From CAYGHG01 sp964349515 (GTDB lineage Bacteria; Oederibacteriota; PGYV01; CAYGHG01): DNA of 64,000 bases. The stretch is from positions 5,463 through 69,462 of the forward strand of contig CAYGHG010000001.1 of the NCBI GenBank assembly GCA_964349515.1, in the 5' to 3' direction. The position numbers were made by a program, and so were the translations under genes. Shown here piece by piece: positions 38,176 through 46,249 of the stretch. The first letter of the stretch is position 1, and every line of letters begins with the position of its first letter. The notes under the pieces are model-generated. The model worked only from the letters and a program-made list of their open reading frames with translations, did not search any database and was not told the origin of the DNA.

Positions 38176-38816
38176 GCGTGTACCGCCTTTACCGCGTCTT
38201 CAGGTGTTGAAACTATTTTTATGAGTTTGAGGTCTTCCTTTGATATATATCCGTTTTCAAGGAGCTGGTCCTTTATCCATCCAACAATACCTTTCCAGTA
38301 TTCTTCGCCGTAAAGCACTATGGGAAACGGCTTTATTTTTTCCGTCTGTACCAGAGTCAGCGCTTCAAATATTTCGTCAAGCGTACCAAACCCGCCGGGA
38401 AAAACAATAAAAGCCGAAGCATATTTCACAAACATAACCTTTCGTGCGAAAAAGTACCTAAAACCTATTTTTATGTTTGAATACTGATTTGGTTTCTGCT
38501 CGTGCGGCAGCGAGATGTTAAGGCCTATGGATGTCCCTTTTGCCTGTAAAGCCCCCTTATTGGCGGCTTCCATTATTCCCCCGCCTCCGCCCGTAATGAC
38601 GGAAAACCCCTTGCCGGCCATAAGCCTCGCTGTTTCAACCGCGTCTTTATAATATTTGCCGTCTTCGGGCTCCCTCGCCGAACCGAAAATTGAAACCGCT
38701 TTCTTTATGTGGCCGAGGGCTTCAAACCCGTCAACAAATTCCGATATTATCCTGAACATTCTCCACGAATCATCAGCAATATCCTCAAGCACATACCTGC
38801 TTCTGTACTGTTCCAT
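38157..38816 (-). CDS. LOG-family protein (TIGR00730, lysine-decarboxylase-like)
   Basis: 219 residues with GGGGG at 76-80 and the family signature PGGFGTLDE at 140-148. Characterised LOG proteins cleave cytokinin ribotides or other nucleoside monophosphates at the N-glycosidic bond; the role in this bacterium is unknown. Older databases call it lysine decarboxylase, which is not supported. It lies 12 bp after the AsmA-like gene. Confidence 0.9.
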   Translation of the reverse strand: MEQYRSRYVLEDIADDSWRMFRIISEFVDGFEALGHIKKAVSIFGSAREPEDGKYYKDAVETARLMAGKGFSVITGGGGGIMEAANKGALQAKGTSIGLNISLPHEQKPNQYSNIKIGFRYFFARKVMFVKYASAFIVFPGGFGTLDEIFEALTLVQTEKIKPFPIVLYGEEYWKGIVGWIKDQLLENGYISKEDLKLIKIVSTPEDAVKAVHAWKKLK

Positions 38817-38828
38817 GAATTCCTCCTT

Positions 38829-39866
38829 TTATTCTTCTTTTTCTTCAAAGAGTTTTAAAAAATTTACCACATTTTCTCCGGTCAGATTCCACAGCAAATC
38901 GGCCGCGCTGCGCAGAGGCGCGGTCACGATGCCAAGTTTTATTCTGTCTCCCATTTCCCTTGCGAAACGCTTTCCGTACAGCGCCGGAAGCGAGGCAATT
39001 TCGGAATCAGGCGCTTCAAACTCAAAATCAACACTCATGTTTCCGCCGGCGTCTGTCAAAAACCTGCCCATCTGTTCATAAGAAACGCCGAAGAGGTGCT
39101 TAACATCCAGCCCTCCGCTGTCTTCCCGTATCTTGAGCCCCCTAATTTCCATTGCATTTGCGAGCCTCACCCTTCTGTTCTCCCCGGTTACCTGTACCGC
39201 AAGGTTTATTTCCCCGCTGTCAATCACCAGTTTGTAATCCGCGAAGAAAGGTTCAAAAATTCTGGCATCAACATTTTCAGCCATGACTGTCATATGAAAC
39301 CTGTTTATGAAATATGGAAAGTAAAAAAACTTCAGTTCCACAGGGTATCTTTTGTCATCCTGTATGCGCCCTTTTAAATCAAAGGCCATAAACTCGCCGC
39401 TTTTTACCTGAGAGGCTGCGTATTCACTCTTTCCGTTTACCGAATACAGCCCGAAACGCAGGGAACGCCCCGGATCAGAGTACTCAAAACTCCCCCAAAG
39501 TATATTTATGTACCTGCAGTGCGGCAGTATTGCACCGGCTGCCGCCGCGTTTTGTGATTTCACCTCTTTTTTGGTGTATATAAAAGAAGGTTTTATGAGA
39601 ATTACACCGTCCAGCGACCTCCTGAAATTTTTCCCGGCCAGCGCCTTAAGGTTTAGGTCAACCAGCGCTGCAGGGCAGCTGAAACCGCCCGCTTTCACAC
39701 CTGCAAGTATCACCCTGTCAGGCAGAGGTGAGACGGCAAAAATAAACGAAACCCCCGGCGCGGCGCCCGCAAGGGCCTTTTTCAATACGATATTAACCGC
39801 CGCGTTAAATATAACAAAAAGTACAGCGGCCGCGGCAAGCGCTGTTTTTACTTTTTTATTCATCAC
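38829..39866 (-). CDS. AsmA/DUF748-like envelope protein, uncharacterised
   Basis: 345 residues with an N-terminal membrane segment at about 8-27 (AALAAAAVLFVIFNAAVNIV region) and a long beta-rich remainder. Segments such as SLDGVILIKPSFIY and GSFEYSD resemble AsmA-like proteins of bacterial lipid-transport bridges, but I cannot confirm membership. It would face the periplasm. The start is GTG 39866 or ATG 39863, overlapping the endonuclease Q stop by 8-11 bp. Confidence 0.7.
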   Translation of the reverse strand: MMNKKVKTALAAAAVLFVIFNAAVNIVLKKALAGAAPGVSFIFAVSPLPDRVILAGVKAGGFSCPAALVDLNLKALAGKNFRRSLDGVILIKPSFIYTKKEVKSQNAAAAGAILPHCRYINILWGSFEYSDPGRSLRFGLYSVNGKSEYAASQVKSGEFMAFDLKGRIQDDKRYPVELKFFYFPYFINRFHMTVMAENVDARIFEPFFADYKLVIDSGEINLAVQVTGENRRVRLANAMEIRGLKIREDSGGLDVKHLFGVSYEQMGRFLTDAGGNMSVDFEFEAPDSEIASLPALYGKRFAREMGDRIKLGIVTAPLRSAADLLWNLTGENVVNFLKLFEEKEE

Positions 39867-41121
39867 GGCCGCCGAACATTTTCATCTGTATGTTGACCGC
39901 CCTATCTTTTTCTATATCCCGGAATATGGAAACTTTTCCGAACTCACCGTCAAAACCCGGAATAATATTTACCTTTTCCTCCCGTACGCGCATTATGGCC
40001 TCTGCCGTCTTTTCGCCCGCAATCCTCACCAGTTCCACCTCCGGCAGATCCAGGAGAATTTCAAACTCAGTTCCGCCTTTTGCGAGCAGCAGTTCGTACT
40101 CGGCTCTTACTTTCTTGCTCTGCACCCCGACATCTTTAACATCTGCAATTATCTCTTCAAGCGGTATCATATGCTTTTGCGGCACTGCGCCTTTTGGTTT
40201 AAAGTCCCACGGCCTGTCAGAGAGCTCCTCTATTCTGTGAAGCACTCCGAGAGTCAGGGGTTTAAAACAGACAGGGCAGCGGTTTTTTGCCGCGATTGAT
40301 TCACGCGGGTGGTAATTTATGCCGCAAAGCCTGTGCCCGTCATAGTGGTATTTGCCCTCCTCGGGAAAAAACTCAACCGTATAAAGAAACTTCTTCAGGC
40401 TTCGCGACTGTATGGCCTTTTTTATCTCAAAATAACTTAATTCACAGTCAAAGACATTTGCCTCCCTGCCTATTTTAGCCGGCGAATGAGCGTCTGAATT
40501 TGATATCATCGCGATTTTATCCAGGAATGATATGCGCCTGTTGGCGTCAGGGTCGGAGGAGAGCCCTGTTTCTATCGCCTTGATATGAGGCGTCATCTCC
40601 TCGAAACACTCTTCAAGCGAGTCAAAGCCTGACTTGGAGCCAAAGACAGAAAACCACGGTGTCCACGCGTGCGCCGGAATCACCATCGCGTCAGCATCAA
40701 TATCAAGTGCTATTTTCACGAGCTCCTTGGCGGAAAATCCGAGTATCGGCCTGCCGTCAGCCGCGGTGTTTCCCATCGAGGCCAGTTTTTTTGAAAACTT
40801 TTCCCCGGAATCAAGCGACGGCATAAACACCAGAGTATGTATCTTTCTTACCTTTCCGCCCTGCTTGTATATATTTGAAATCTCGGTTGAAAGCATTATT
40901 CTGGATTTGGTTTTTTGTTTTCTTATCTTAAAAAGACCCGGTTCAGCCGGCTCAAGCTTGTTTTTTAATTCACCGAAGTAGGCCGGGTGCTGAAAATCAC
41001 CGCTGCCGATTACGGCAATGCCCTTTTTATCGGCCCATTTTGTTATTTCAACGGGGTTCATGTCAGGGCTTGTGGCCCTTGAATACTTTGAGTGTATATG
41101 TAAATCAGCTATCAGCCTCAC
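39856..41121 (-). CDS. Endonuclease Q-like PHP-domain DNA repair enzyme
   Basis: 421 residues. The PHP metal site is visible: D6 and H8/H10 in ADLHIHSKYS, H45-P in SGDFQHPAYFGEL, H151 (PAHAWTP) and D210-H212 (NSDAHS). A zinc site probably follows: H263, C266, H271, C282, C285. This combination is endonuclease Q, which nicks DNA 5' to deaminated bases in archaea and some bacteria. The C-terminus ends in QMKMF (412-416), like a beta-clamp-binding motif. It starts GTG, overlapping the Nudix stop by 4 bp. Confidence 0.88.
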   Translation of the reverse strand: MRLIADLHIHSKYSRATSPDMNPVEITKWADKKGIAVIGSGDFQHPAYFGELKNKLEPAEPGLFKIRKQKTKSRIMLSTEISNIYKQGGKVRKIHTLVFMPSLDSGEKFSKKLASMGNTAADGRPILGFSAKELVKIALDIDADAMVIPAHAWTPWFSVFGSKSGFDSLEECFEEMTPHIKAIETGLSSDPDANRRISFLDKIAMISNSDAHSPAKIGREANVFDCELSYFEIKKAIQSRSLKKFLYTVEFFPEEGKYHYDGHRLCGINYHPRESIAAKNRCPVCFKPLTLGVLHRIEELSDRPWDFKPKGAVPQKHMIPLEEIIADVKDVGVQSKKVRAEYELLLAKGGTEFEILLDLPEVELVRIAGEKTAEAIMRVREEKVNIIPGFDGEFGKVSIFRDIEKDRAVNIQMKMFGGRDE

Positions 41122-41645
41122 TCCCGCCTCCGGCTTAAGTTTTCGCCGCCATATGATTTCTTTACGAATTCCCTGTGAGCCCTGAAAGGAATAAACGGAA
41201 TTTTATTTTTTTCATAGTAAGCCGCTTCAGCGGCATCATCTCCTGCTTTAAGCTTTCCCGACACGCCGTATACCTCCACTCCTATTACCAGAATCCCGCC
41301 AAAAAAGATTGTGTTCTCGGCGGTAATCCCCAGAATCCGGGCTTTTTTACCCTTTAACCCTGTTTCTTCTTTTAACTCCCTCAGTGCAGCTTTTTCCGGC
41401 GACTCCGCTCCTTCTATGAATCCTCCCGGCAGCGCCCACAACCCTTTTGCAGGCGCTATGCCGCGCTTTACCAGCAGTACGCCTGTGTTCTGCCGTACCA
41501 CCACTGCCACAGCGGGAAGCGGGTTGTTATAATAAAACCTGCCGCACTTTTCACAATACTTGCGCACCAGTATGTTGTCATTCTTTTTTGACAGCTTGCC
41601 GCCGCACTTGTGGCAGAATATTTTTTTTGATATGAAAAGGTGCAA
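41118..41645 (-). CDS. Nudix hydrolase with N-terminal zinc ribbon
   Basis: 175 residues. The Nudix box is complete in GGFIEGAESPEKAALREL...EETG (Gly, Glu, Arg-Glu, Glu-Glu). The N-terminus holds CHKCGGKL and a second CEKCGRFYYNNPLP pair, the four-Cys ribbon seen in NudC/ADP-ribose-type Nudix proteins. Its likely substrates are nucleotide sugars or NAD-type compounds. The start is TTG 41645, 3 bp after tyrS. Confidence 0.88.
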   Translation of the reverse strand: MHLFISKKIFCHKCGGKLSKKNDNILVRKYCEKCGRFYYNNPLPAVAVVVRQNTGVLLVKRGIAPAKGLWALPGGFIEGAESPEKAALRELKEETGLKGKKARILGITAENTIFFGGILVIGVEVYGVSGKLKAGDDAAEAAYYEKNKIPFIPFRAHREFVKKSYGGENLSRRRE

Positions 41646-41647
41646 GT

Positions 41648-42856
41648 TTATCCTGCCTTAACCAGCCCAAAATTTCGCTTTCCTATTTTATAGGCAAGCG
41701 AAACCGCCGGTTTACATACCTGCGCCTTGGGGTCTGTGATTTTTTCTTCGCCAATATAAAACCCGCCCTGCTCTATTATCCTCCGGGCTTCCGAACCCGA
41801 TCCGCCGGCCATTTTTTTTACAAATTCCGCAGCGGTCATTGAAACTTCATTTCCAAAAACTTCCTGCCAGATTTTGGTATTCTCTTCGTAAGGAATTTCC
41901 TTTTTACTGAAAGCTTTTTCAAAAAAATCACTGCCCTTTTCCGCAGCTTCGCGGCTGTTGTACTTTTTCACTATTTCATAGGCCAATTTTTTCTTGTAGT
42001 CAACAGGGTTCGTGCCGGCGGCAACCGCAGATTTCATGGCTTCAATCTCCTCTACAGCCACATCTGTTAAAAGTTCAAAGTACTGCGCCATGAGCCCGTC
42101 GGTTATTGACATCACTTTTCCGAACATATCCTCAGGAGTGAAATTAAGCCCTATGTAGTTGTTAAGGGACTTGCTCATTTTGTTTTTGCCGTCAAGCCCT
42201 GTGAGGATAGGCGTAAAGAGCCCCACCTGCGGCTCTGCGCCCGACTCTTTCTGCAGGTATCTTCCCGCTATAACATTAAAGCGCTGGTCAGTGCCGCCCA
42301 ACTCAATATCTGATTTTATCTCCACCGAATCATGCCCCTGCATCACAGGGTAAAGCAGTTCATGAAACCCGAGAGGAGTCCCTTCTTTGTAGCGTTTTTC
42401 AAATGTATCGTGCTCAAGCATCTGCGCAAGGGTGAATTTTGAAATGAGCTTGATGGTGCTGTCAAAATTCATCGCGCCGAACCACGCGCTGTTGTAAACG
42501 GTTTTAAGTTTTGAAAGGTCCAGTATTTTTGCCACCTGCGAGGTGTAGGCCTCCACGTTCTTTTTTACATCTTCGGCTGTAAGCGCCGGCCTCTCCGAGC
42601 TGCGGCCGCTCGGGTCTCCTATCATGGCCGTGTAGTCGCCTATGATCAGTACGGCGTTGTGGCCCAGATCCTGAAACTGCCTGAGTTTGTTTAACGCAAC
42701 CGTGTGGCCGAGGTGTATGTCCGGCGCCGTAGGGTCAATGCCGAGTTTTATCGTGAGAGGCTTGTCCTTTTTGAGTTTTTTTATAAGATCGTCTTCGGTT
42801 ACAATATCCACAACACCGCGTTTGATTACCTTGAGCTGTTCTTCGATTGGTTTCAT
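41648..42856 (-). CDS. tyrS: Tyrosyl-tRNA synthetase
   Basis: Charges tRNA-Tyr. It has 402 residues, with the HIGH-type signature H48-L-G-H51 and KMSKS at 226-230. The tyrosine pocket GTDQRFN motif (about 188-194) is intact. The C-terminal S4 domain starts near SGSEARRIIEQGGFYI. The opening GIDPTAPDIHLGHT is of the TyrZ-like subtype. It begins 21 bp after purH. Confidence 0.97.
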   Translation of the reverse strand: MKPIEEQLKVIKRGVVDIVTEDDLIKKLKKDKPLTIKLGIDPTAPDIHLGHTVALNKLRQFQDLGHNAVLIIGDYTAMIGDPSGRSSERPALTAEDVKKNVEAYTSQVAKILDLSKLKTVYNSAWFGAMNFDSTIKLISKFTLAQMLEHDTFEKRYKEGTPLGFHELLYPVMQGHDSVEIKSDIELGGTDQRFNVIAGRYLQKESGAEPQVGLFTPILTGLDGKNKMSKSLNNYIGLNFTPEDMFGKVMSITDGLMAQYFELLTDVAVEEIEAMKSAVAAGTNPVDYKKKLAYEIVKKYNSREAAEKGSDFFEKAFSKKEIPYEENTKIWQEVFGNEVSMTAAEFVKKMAGGSGSEARRIIEQGGFYIGEEKITDPKAQVCKPAVSLAYKIGKRNFGLVKAG

Positions 42857-42877
42857 TTTAACTTCCGCCTTTTATTA

Positions 42878-44431
42878 TCAGTGTTTAAAATGCCTGGCCC
42901 CGGTAAACGCCATTGTTATGCCGTGCTCATCCGCAGCCGCGATTGAGTCGGCGTCCTTTACCGAGCCTCCGGGCTGAATTATAGACTTTATACCGGCCGC
43001 CGCGGCCGCGTCAACATTGTCCCTAAACGGGAAAAATGCGTCTGACGCGAGAGCCGCACCCTGCGCCTTTTCCCCGGCATTTTTTATGGCAATTGCCACC
43101 GCACCCACCCTGTTGGTCTGTCCGGGGCCTATGCCTACGGCAACCCCGTCTTTTGCTACCACTATCGCGTTTGACTTTACGAACTTTGCCACCTTCCACG
43201 CAAAAAGCATGTCTTTTATCTGACTTTCGTCAGGCGTTTTTTTGGTCAGCACCTTTAAATCCCCCGCGTTTGTTTCTTTCGTATCCCGCTCCTGCACGAG
43301 AAGCCCGCCCGTCACTTTTCTTATATCCATCTTCTTGATTCCGTACGCTTCTCCCTTTTTCTTTTCAGGCAGTTTCATTATCCTGATGTTTTTCTTGTTT
43401 TTGAGTATCTCCAGTGCCTCAGCCTCGTAATCAGGGGCGATTATTACCTCCATAAACATCTTGTCCACTTTTTCGGCTATTCCTTTTGTACACGGCCTGT
43501 TCATGGAACAGATTCCGCCAAAAGCCGATAGCGGGTCTGCCTCGTACGCCTTTACATAGGCGTCCGTGATGTCATCCGATACCGCAACACCGCAGGGGTT
43601 CGCGTGCTTGATTATGACCGCGCACGGCTCGTCAAAAGCCGAAGAGATTGTCATAGCCGCGTCCATATCATAAATATTGTTAAAAGAGAGTTCTTTTCCG
43701 TGAAGCTGTACAGCCGAACCCGGGCCTGTCTCGGGGTATCCTGAAAATTCATAAAACGCCGCTTTCTGGTGGGGGTTTTCTCCGTAACGCATTTCCTGCT
43801 TTTTATCGGCGGATATGGAAATTCTCTCGGGCAGCACGTCGCCTAAAATCCTGCTTCCGAGGTAGTCTGATATGTAGGAATCATAATCAGCGGTGGTCCT
43901 GTAGGCCTTTACCCTTAAATAACTGAGCGTGTCATCCTTGATCCCGCCCTCTTTCAGTTCGCCTATTACCCTTGCATAATCTGAAGCTTCTGTAATCACC
44001 GCGACAGACTGTGCGTTTTTTGCCGCAGAGCGCAGCATTGAGGGCCCGCCTATGTCTATGTTTTCTATGACCTCTTCTATTGAAATACCCTCTTTCTGTA
44101 TTACTTCCTTGAAAGGGTAAAGGTTGACCACCACCATATCTATGGGGTTGATTTTATGCGCCGCGATGGTTTCCATGTGCTCTTTCTTTTCGCGCAGGGC
44201 CAGCAGCCCGCCGTGTATGACCGGGTGGAGCGTTTTTACCCTGCCGTCCAACATCTCCGGAAAACCGGTAACATCCGATATGTCAACCGCCTTTACGCCT
44301 GCGTCAAGCAGCGCTTTTTTTGTGCCGCCGGTTGATATTATTTCAACACCCATCTCCGAGAGAGAGCGCGCGAAATCCACCAGCCCTGTTTTGTCGGAAA
44401 CGCTCATAAGTGCCCTTTTTACTTTTAACAT
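42878..44431 (-). CDS. purH: Bifunctional AICAR transformylase/IMP cyclohydrolase
   Basis: Performs the last two steps of purine synthesis, AICAR to FAICAR to IMP. It has 517 residues from the ATG at 44431, which has a GGAGG site 7 nt upstream; a reading from 44482 would overlap the previous gene by 50 bp. The cyclohydrolase part starts KRALMSVSDKTGLVDFA, and the transformylase part has the folate/AICAR motif MRYGENPHQKAAFYEF. The operon also contains purN, two genes earlier. Confidence 0.96.
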   Translation of the reverse strand: MLKVKRALMSVSDKTGLVDFARSLSEMGVEIISTGGTKKALLDAGVKAVDISDVTGFPEMLDGRVKTLHPVIHGGLLALREKKEHMETIAAHKINPIDMVVVNLYPFKEVIQKEGISIEEVIENIDIGGPSMLRSAAKNAQSVAVITEASDYARVIGELKEGGIKDDTLSYLRVKAYRTTADYDSYISDYLGSRILGDVLPERISISADKKQEMRYGENPHQKAAFYEFSGYPETGPGSAVQLHGKELSFNNIYDMDAAMTISSAFDEPCAVIIKHANPCGVAVSDDITDAYVKAYEADPLSAFGGICSMNRPCTKGIAEKVDKMFMEVIIAPDYEAEALEILKNKKNIRIMKLPEKKKGEAYGIKKMDIRKVTGGLLVQERDTKETNAGDLKVLTKKTPDESQIKDMLFAWKVAKFVKSNAIVVAKDGVAVGIGPGQTNRVGAVAIAIKNAGEKAQGAALASDAFFPFRDNVDAAAAAGIKSIIQPGGSVKDADSIAAADEHGITMAFTGARHFKH

Positions 44432-44432
44432 C

Positions 44433-44774
44433 TCATTCCTCCTGTGTATTAAAATCCTTAAGAACTTCTTTCGCAGCCTCAAGGTCCTCTTTGTTTATTA
44501 TTATCGTGCCCATTTTTCTCTGTTTAAAGGCAAACAATACCAGCCCGGAGCTCGGCAGCACGTTTGAGCGCATAAAGCTGTGTATTCCCTGGTCGGCGAG
44601 CATGGATGTCAGGCGCGCCGCGTCAAGATCATTTTCAACCTCGCACAGTTCGGCGGTTTCCAGGTTTGCGTCGCCTTGCTCCTCTTCCGGGAGTTTTTCA
44701 ACCAGTTTTTCCCCGCAGTCGGGGCACAGCTTTATTTCCAGGTTATATTCATAAAGGCATATCGGGCAGAACAT
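44433..44774 (-). CDS. DUF2007 protein with N-terminal zinc ribbon
   Basis: 113 residues from ATG 44774 (GAGG 5 nt upstream; a GTG at 44780 is possible). The N-terminus is a zinc ribbon (CPIC ... CPDCGEKL), then a Glu-rich linker, then a DUF2007 fold (NDLDAARLTSMLADQGIHSFMRSN). This family is often described as a putative signalling protein, but no function is established. It is placed between purN and purH, separated by 1 and 7 bp. Confidence 0.8.
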   Translation of the reverse strand: MFCPICLYEYNLEIKLCPDCGEKLVEKLPEEEQGDANLETAELCEVENDLDAARLTSMLADQGIHSFMRSNVLPSSGLVLFAFKQRKMGTIIINKEDLEAAKEVLKDFNTQEE

Positions 44775-44781
44775 ATTCACC

Positions 44782-45402
44782 TCATTTTATTGTGACAGAA
44801 CCGCCGTCTGTTTTAATCCGGCCCTCACAGAAAAGTTTTACCGCTTCAGGGTAGGCCTTATGCTCCTCTGACAACACCCTTTTCTGAAGTATCTCAGGCG
44901 TATCGCCCGCCTGCACGGGCGCCCTGCGCTGCAGTATCACAGGGCCCGTGTCTGTGCCGTAATCCACGAAGTGCACGGTGCAGCCTGTTTCCTTTACCCC
45001 TGCTTTTAGCACGGCTTCGTGCACGTGTATTCCGTACATTCCTTCGCCGCCAAAATCAGGAAGCAGTGCGGGGTGAATGTTCATTATTTTTCCCTTATAA
45101 GTATCTATAAAAACTTTTGACAACACCCGCATATATCCCGCGAGGCAGATTAAGTTTATGCCCTCCGCGTTCATAACATTCGCCGTTTCAAGGTCAAAGG
45201 CTTCCCTTGATTCAAAATCTTTCGGTAAAAGGCACACTGTTTTGATCCCGGCTTTTGCCGCCCTCTCAAGCCCGTAGGCGCCCTGTTTATTGCTGAAGAC
45301 CAGGCATATTTCACCGCCTGTAATATGCCCCGAAGAAAATGCGTCAATCAAGGACTGCAGATTGCTTCCGCCGCCTGATACAAAAACCGCTGTTCTCACC
45401 AC
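44782..45402 (-). CDS. purN: Phosphoribosylglycinamide formyltransferase
   Basis: Transfers the formyl group of 10-formyl-tetrahydrofolate to GAR. It has 206 residues: the phosphate loop FVSGGGSNLQSLIDA at the start, the catalytic NIHPALLPDF (Asn, His) and D in FVDYGTDTGPVI. It starts GTG at 45402, 1 bp overlap with the stop of the upstream gene. It works in the pathway ending with purH. Confidence 0.96.
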   Translation of the reverse strand: MVRTAVFVSGGGSNLQSLIDAFSSGHITGGEICLVFSNKQGAYGLERAAKAGIKTVCLLPKDFESREAFDLETANVMNAEGINLICLAGYMRVLSKVFIDTYKGKIMNIHPALLPDFGGEGMYGIHVHEAVLKAGVKETGCTVHFVDYGTDTGPVILQRRAPVQAGDTPEILQKRVLSEEHKAYPEAVKLFCEGRIKTDGGSVTIK

Positions 45403-46232
45403 TACTTTTTACCTTCCCTGTCCCATACCGGAATATACAAGAAACGCACTGTGAGATACAGCCTGTGCCCGTGGCCGAATAGCACAAGTTCGGCCCGCGT
45501 CTGGCCTTTTTCCCAGAAATAGTAAATATTGCTCGGCTTGCCCCTGACAGAGCCCGACTTTACATGTTTTATTTTAGCGGAAGCCGGAGCGCCCCGCAGA
45601 TCGTCTTTTGTAAACATAGGCCTGCCGTAGAGCCGGGTAAATACGTCAAAGAGCCCGATGAACCTGCCGTACATTATCTCATCAATATTTGGTATCTTCA
45701 GTGCCTCGGCCTTAAAAACCTCTGACGGCCCGAACTCAAATTTTACGGCATAAAGCCTGCCCTCATACATGCCGAGGCTCATAAAGTTGGCGTGGGGCAC
45801 TTTAATTTTAAACTCACCCTGATTGACCGCGATGGAAGATACAAAGTCCGGGTCGCGGCTGTCGGCAGAGTATGGGTAAAAGAGCCTTATCTGCCCGGCA
45901 TTCATTCCCCAGCCCAGCCCCATAAGGCTGAACGAGGCGTCTGTAACTGAAGCAAAAGCAAGCTCATCAGCCTGAGTGTAAATCTGCGAATATTTTTTGA
46001 CAGCCTCAGCCTTTGACACCGACTTGAAATATGACATCGCGGCAAACCCGGCTGCGCCGAGCACTGCCAGTACCCCGCCGAGTATTATCCAGAACCTTAT
46101 AACCGCTTTTCTGTGGCGTTCGTCATACTTAACCGCCGCCTTTTTTTCCGTTTTCGGCAGCGGCGAGCCGCACGAAGCACAAAAGCTCGCGCTTTCCCTG
46201 TTATGTACTCCGCACGCTTTGCAAGTTTTCAC
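45402..46232 (-). CDS. Zinc-ribbon membrane protein, uncharacterised
   Basis: 276 residues from GTG 46232, which has GGAGG 5 nt before it and gives MKTCKACGVHNRESASFCASCG, a four-Cys ribbon. A TTG at 46253 would add 7 residues. A membrane segment lies at about 45-65 (FWIILGGVLAVLGAAGFAAM), then a periplasmic domain with no recognised family. It overlaps both neighbours in the operon. Ribbon plus single-span proteins often pass signals or help assembly at the membrane; here the role is unknown. Confidence 0.75.
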   Translation of the reverse strand: MKTCKACGVHNRESASFCASCGSPLPKTEKKAAVKYDERHRKAVIRFWIILGGVLAVLGAAGFAAMSYFKSVSKAEAVKKYSQIYTQADELAFASVTDASFSLMGLGWGMNAGQIRLFYPYSADSRDPDFVSSIAVNQGEFKIKVPHANFMSLGMYEGRLYAVKFEFGPSEVFKAEALKIPNIDEIMYGRFIGLFDVFTRLYGRPMFTKDDLRGAPASAKIKHVKSGSVRGKPSNIYYFWEKGQTRAELVLFGHGHRLYLTVRFLYIPVWDREGKK

Positions 46233-46249
46233 CTGAACCTCCGGGCGAT

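Noticed and set aside
38157..38816. Lysine decarboxylase
   Set aside because: The PGGFGTLDE signature belongs to LOG proteins; the old decarboxylase label comes from mis-annotation, and no PLP site is present.
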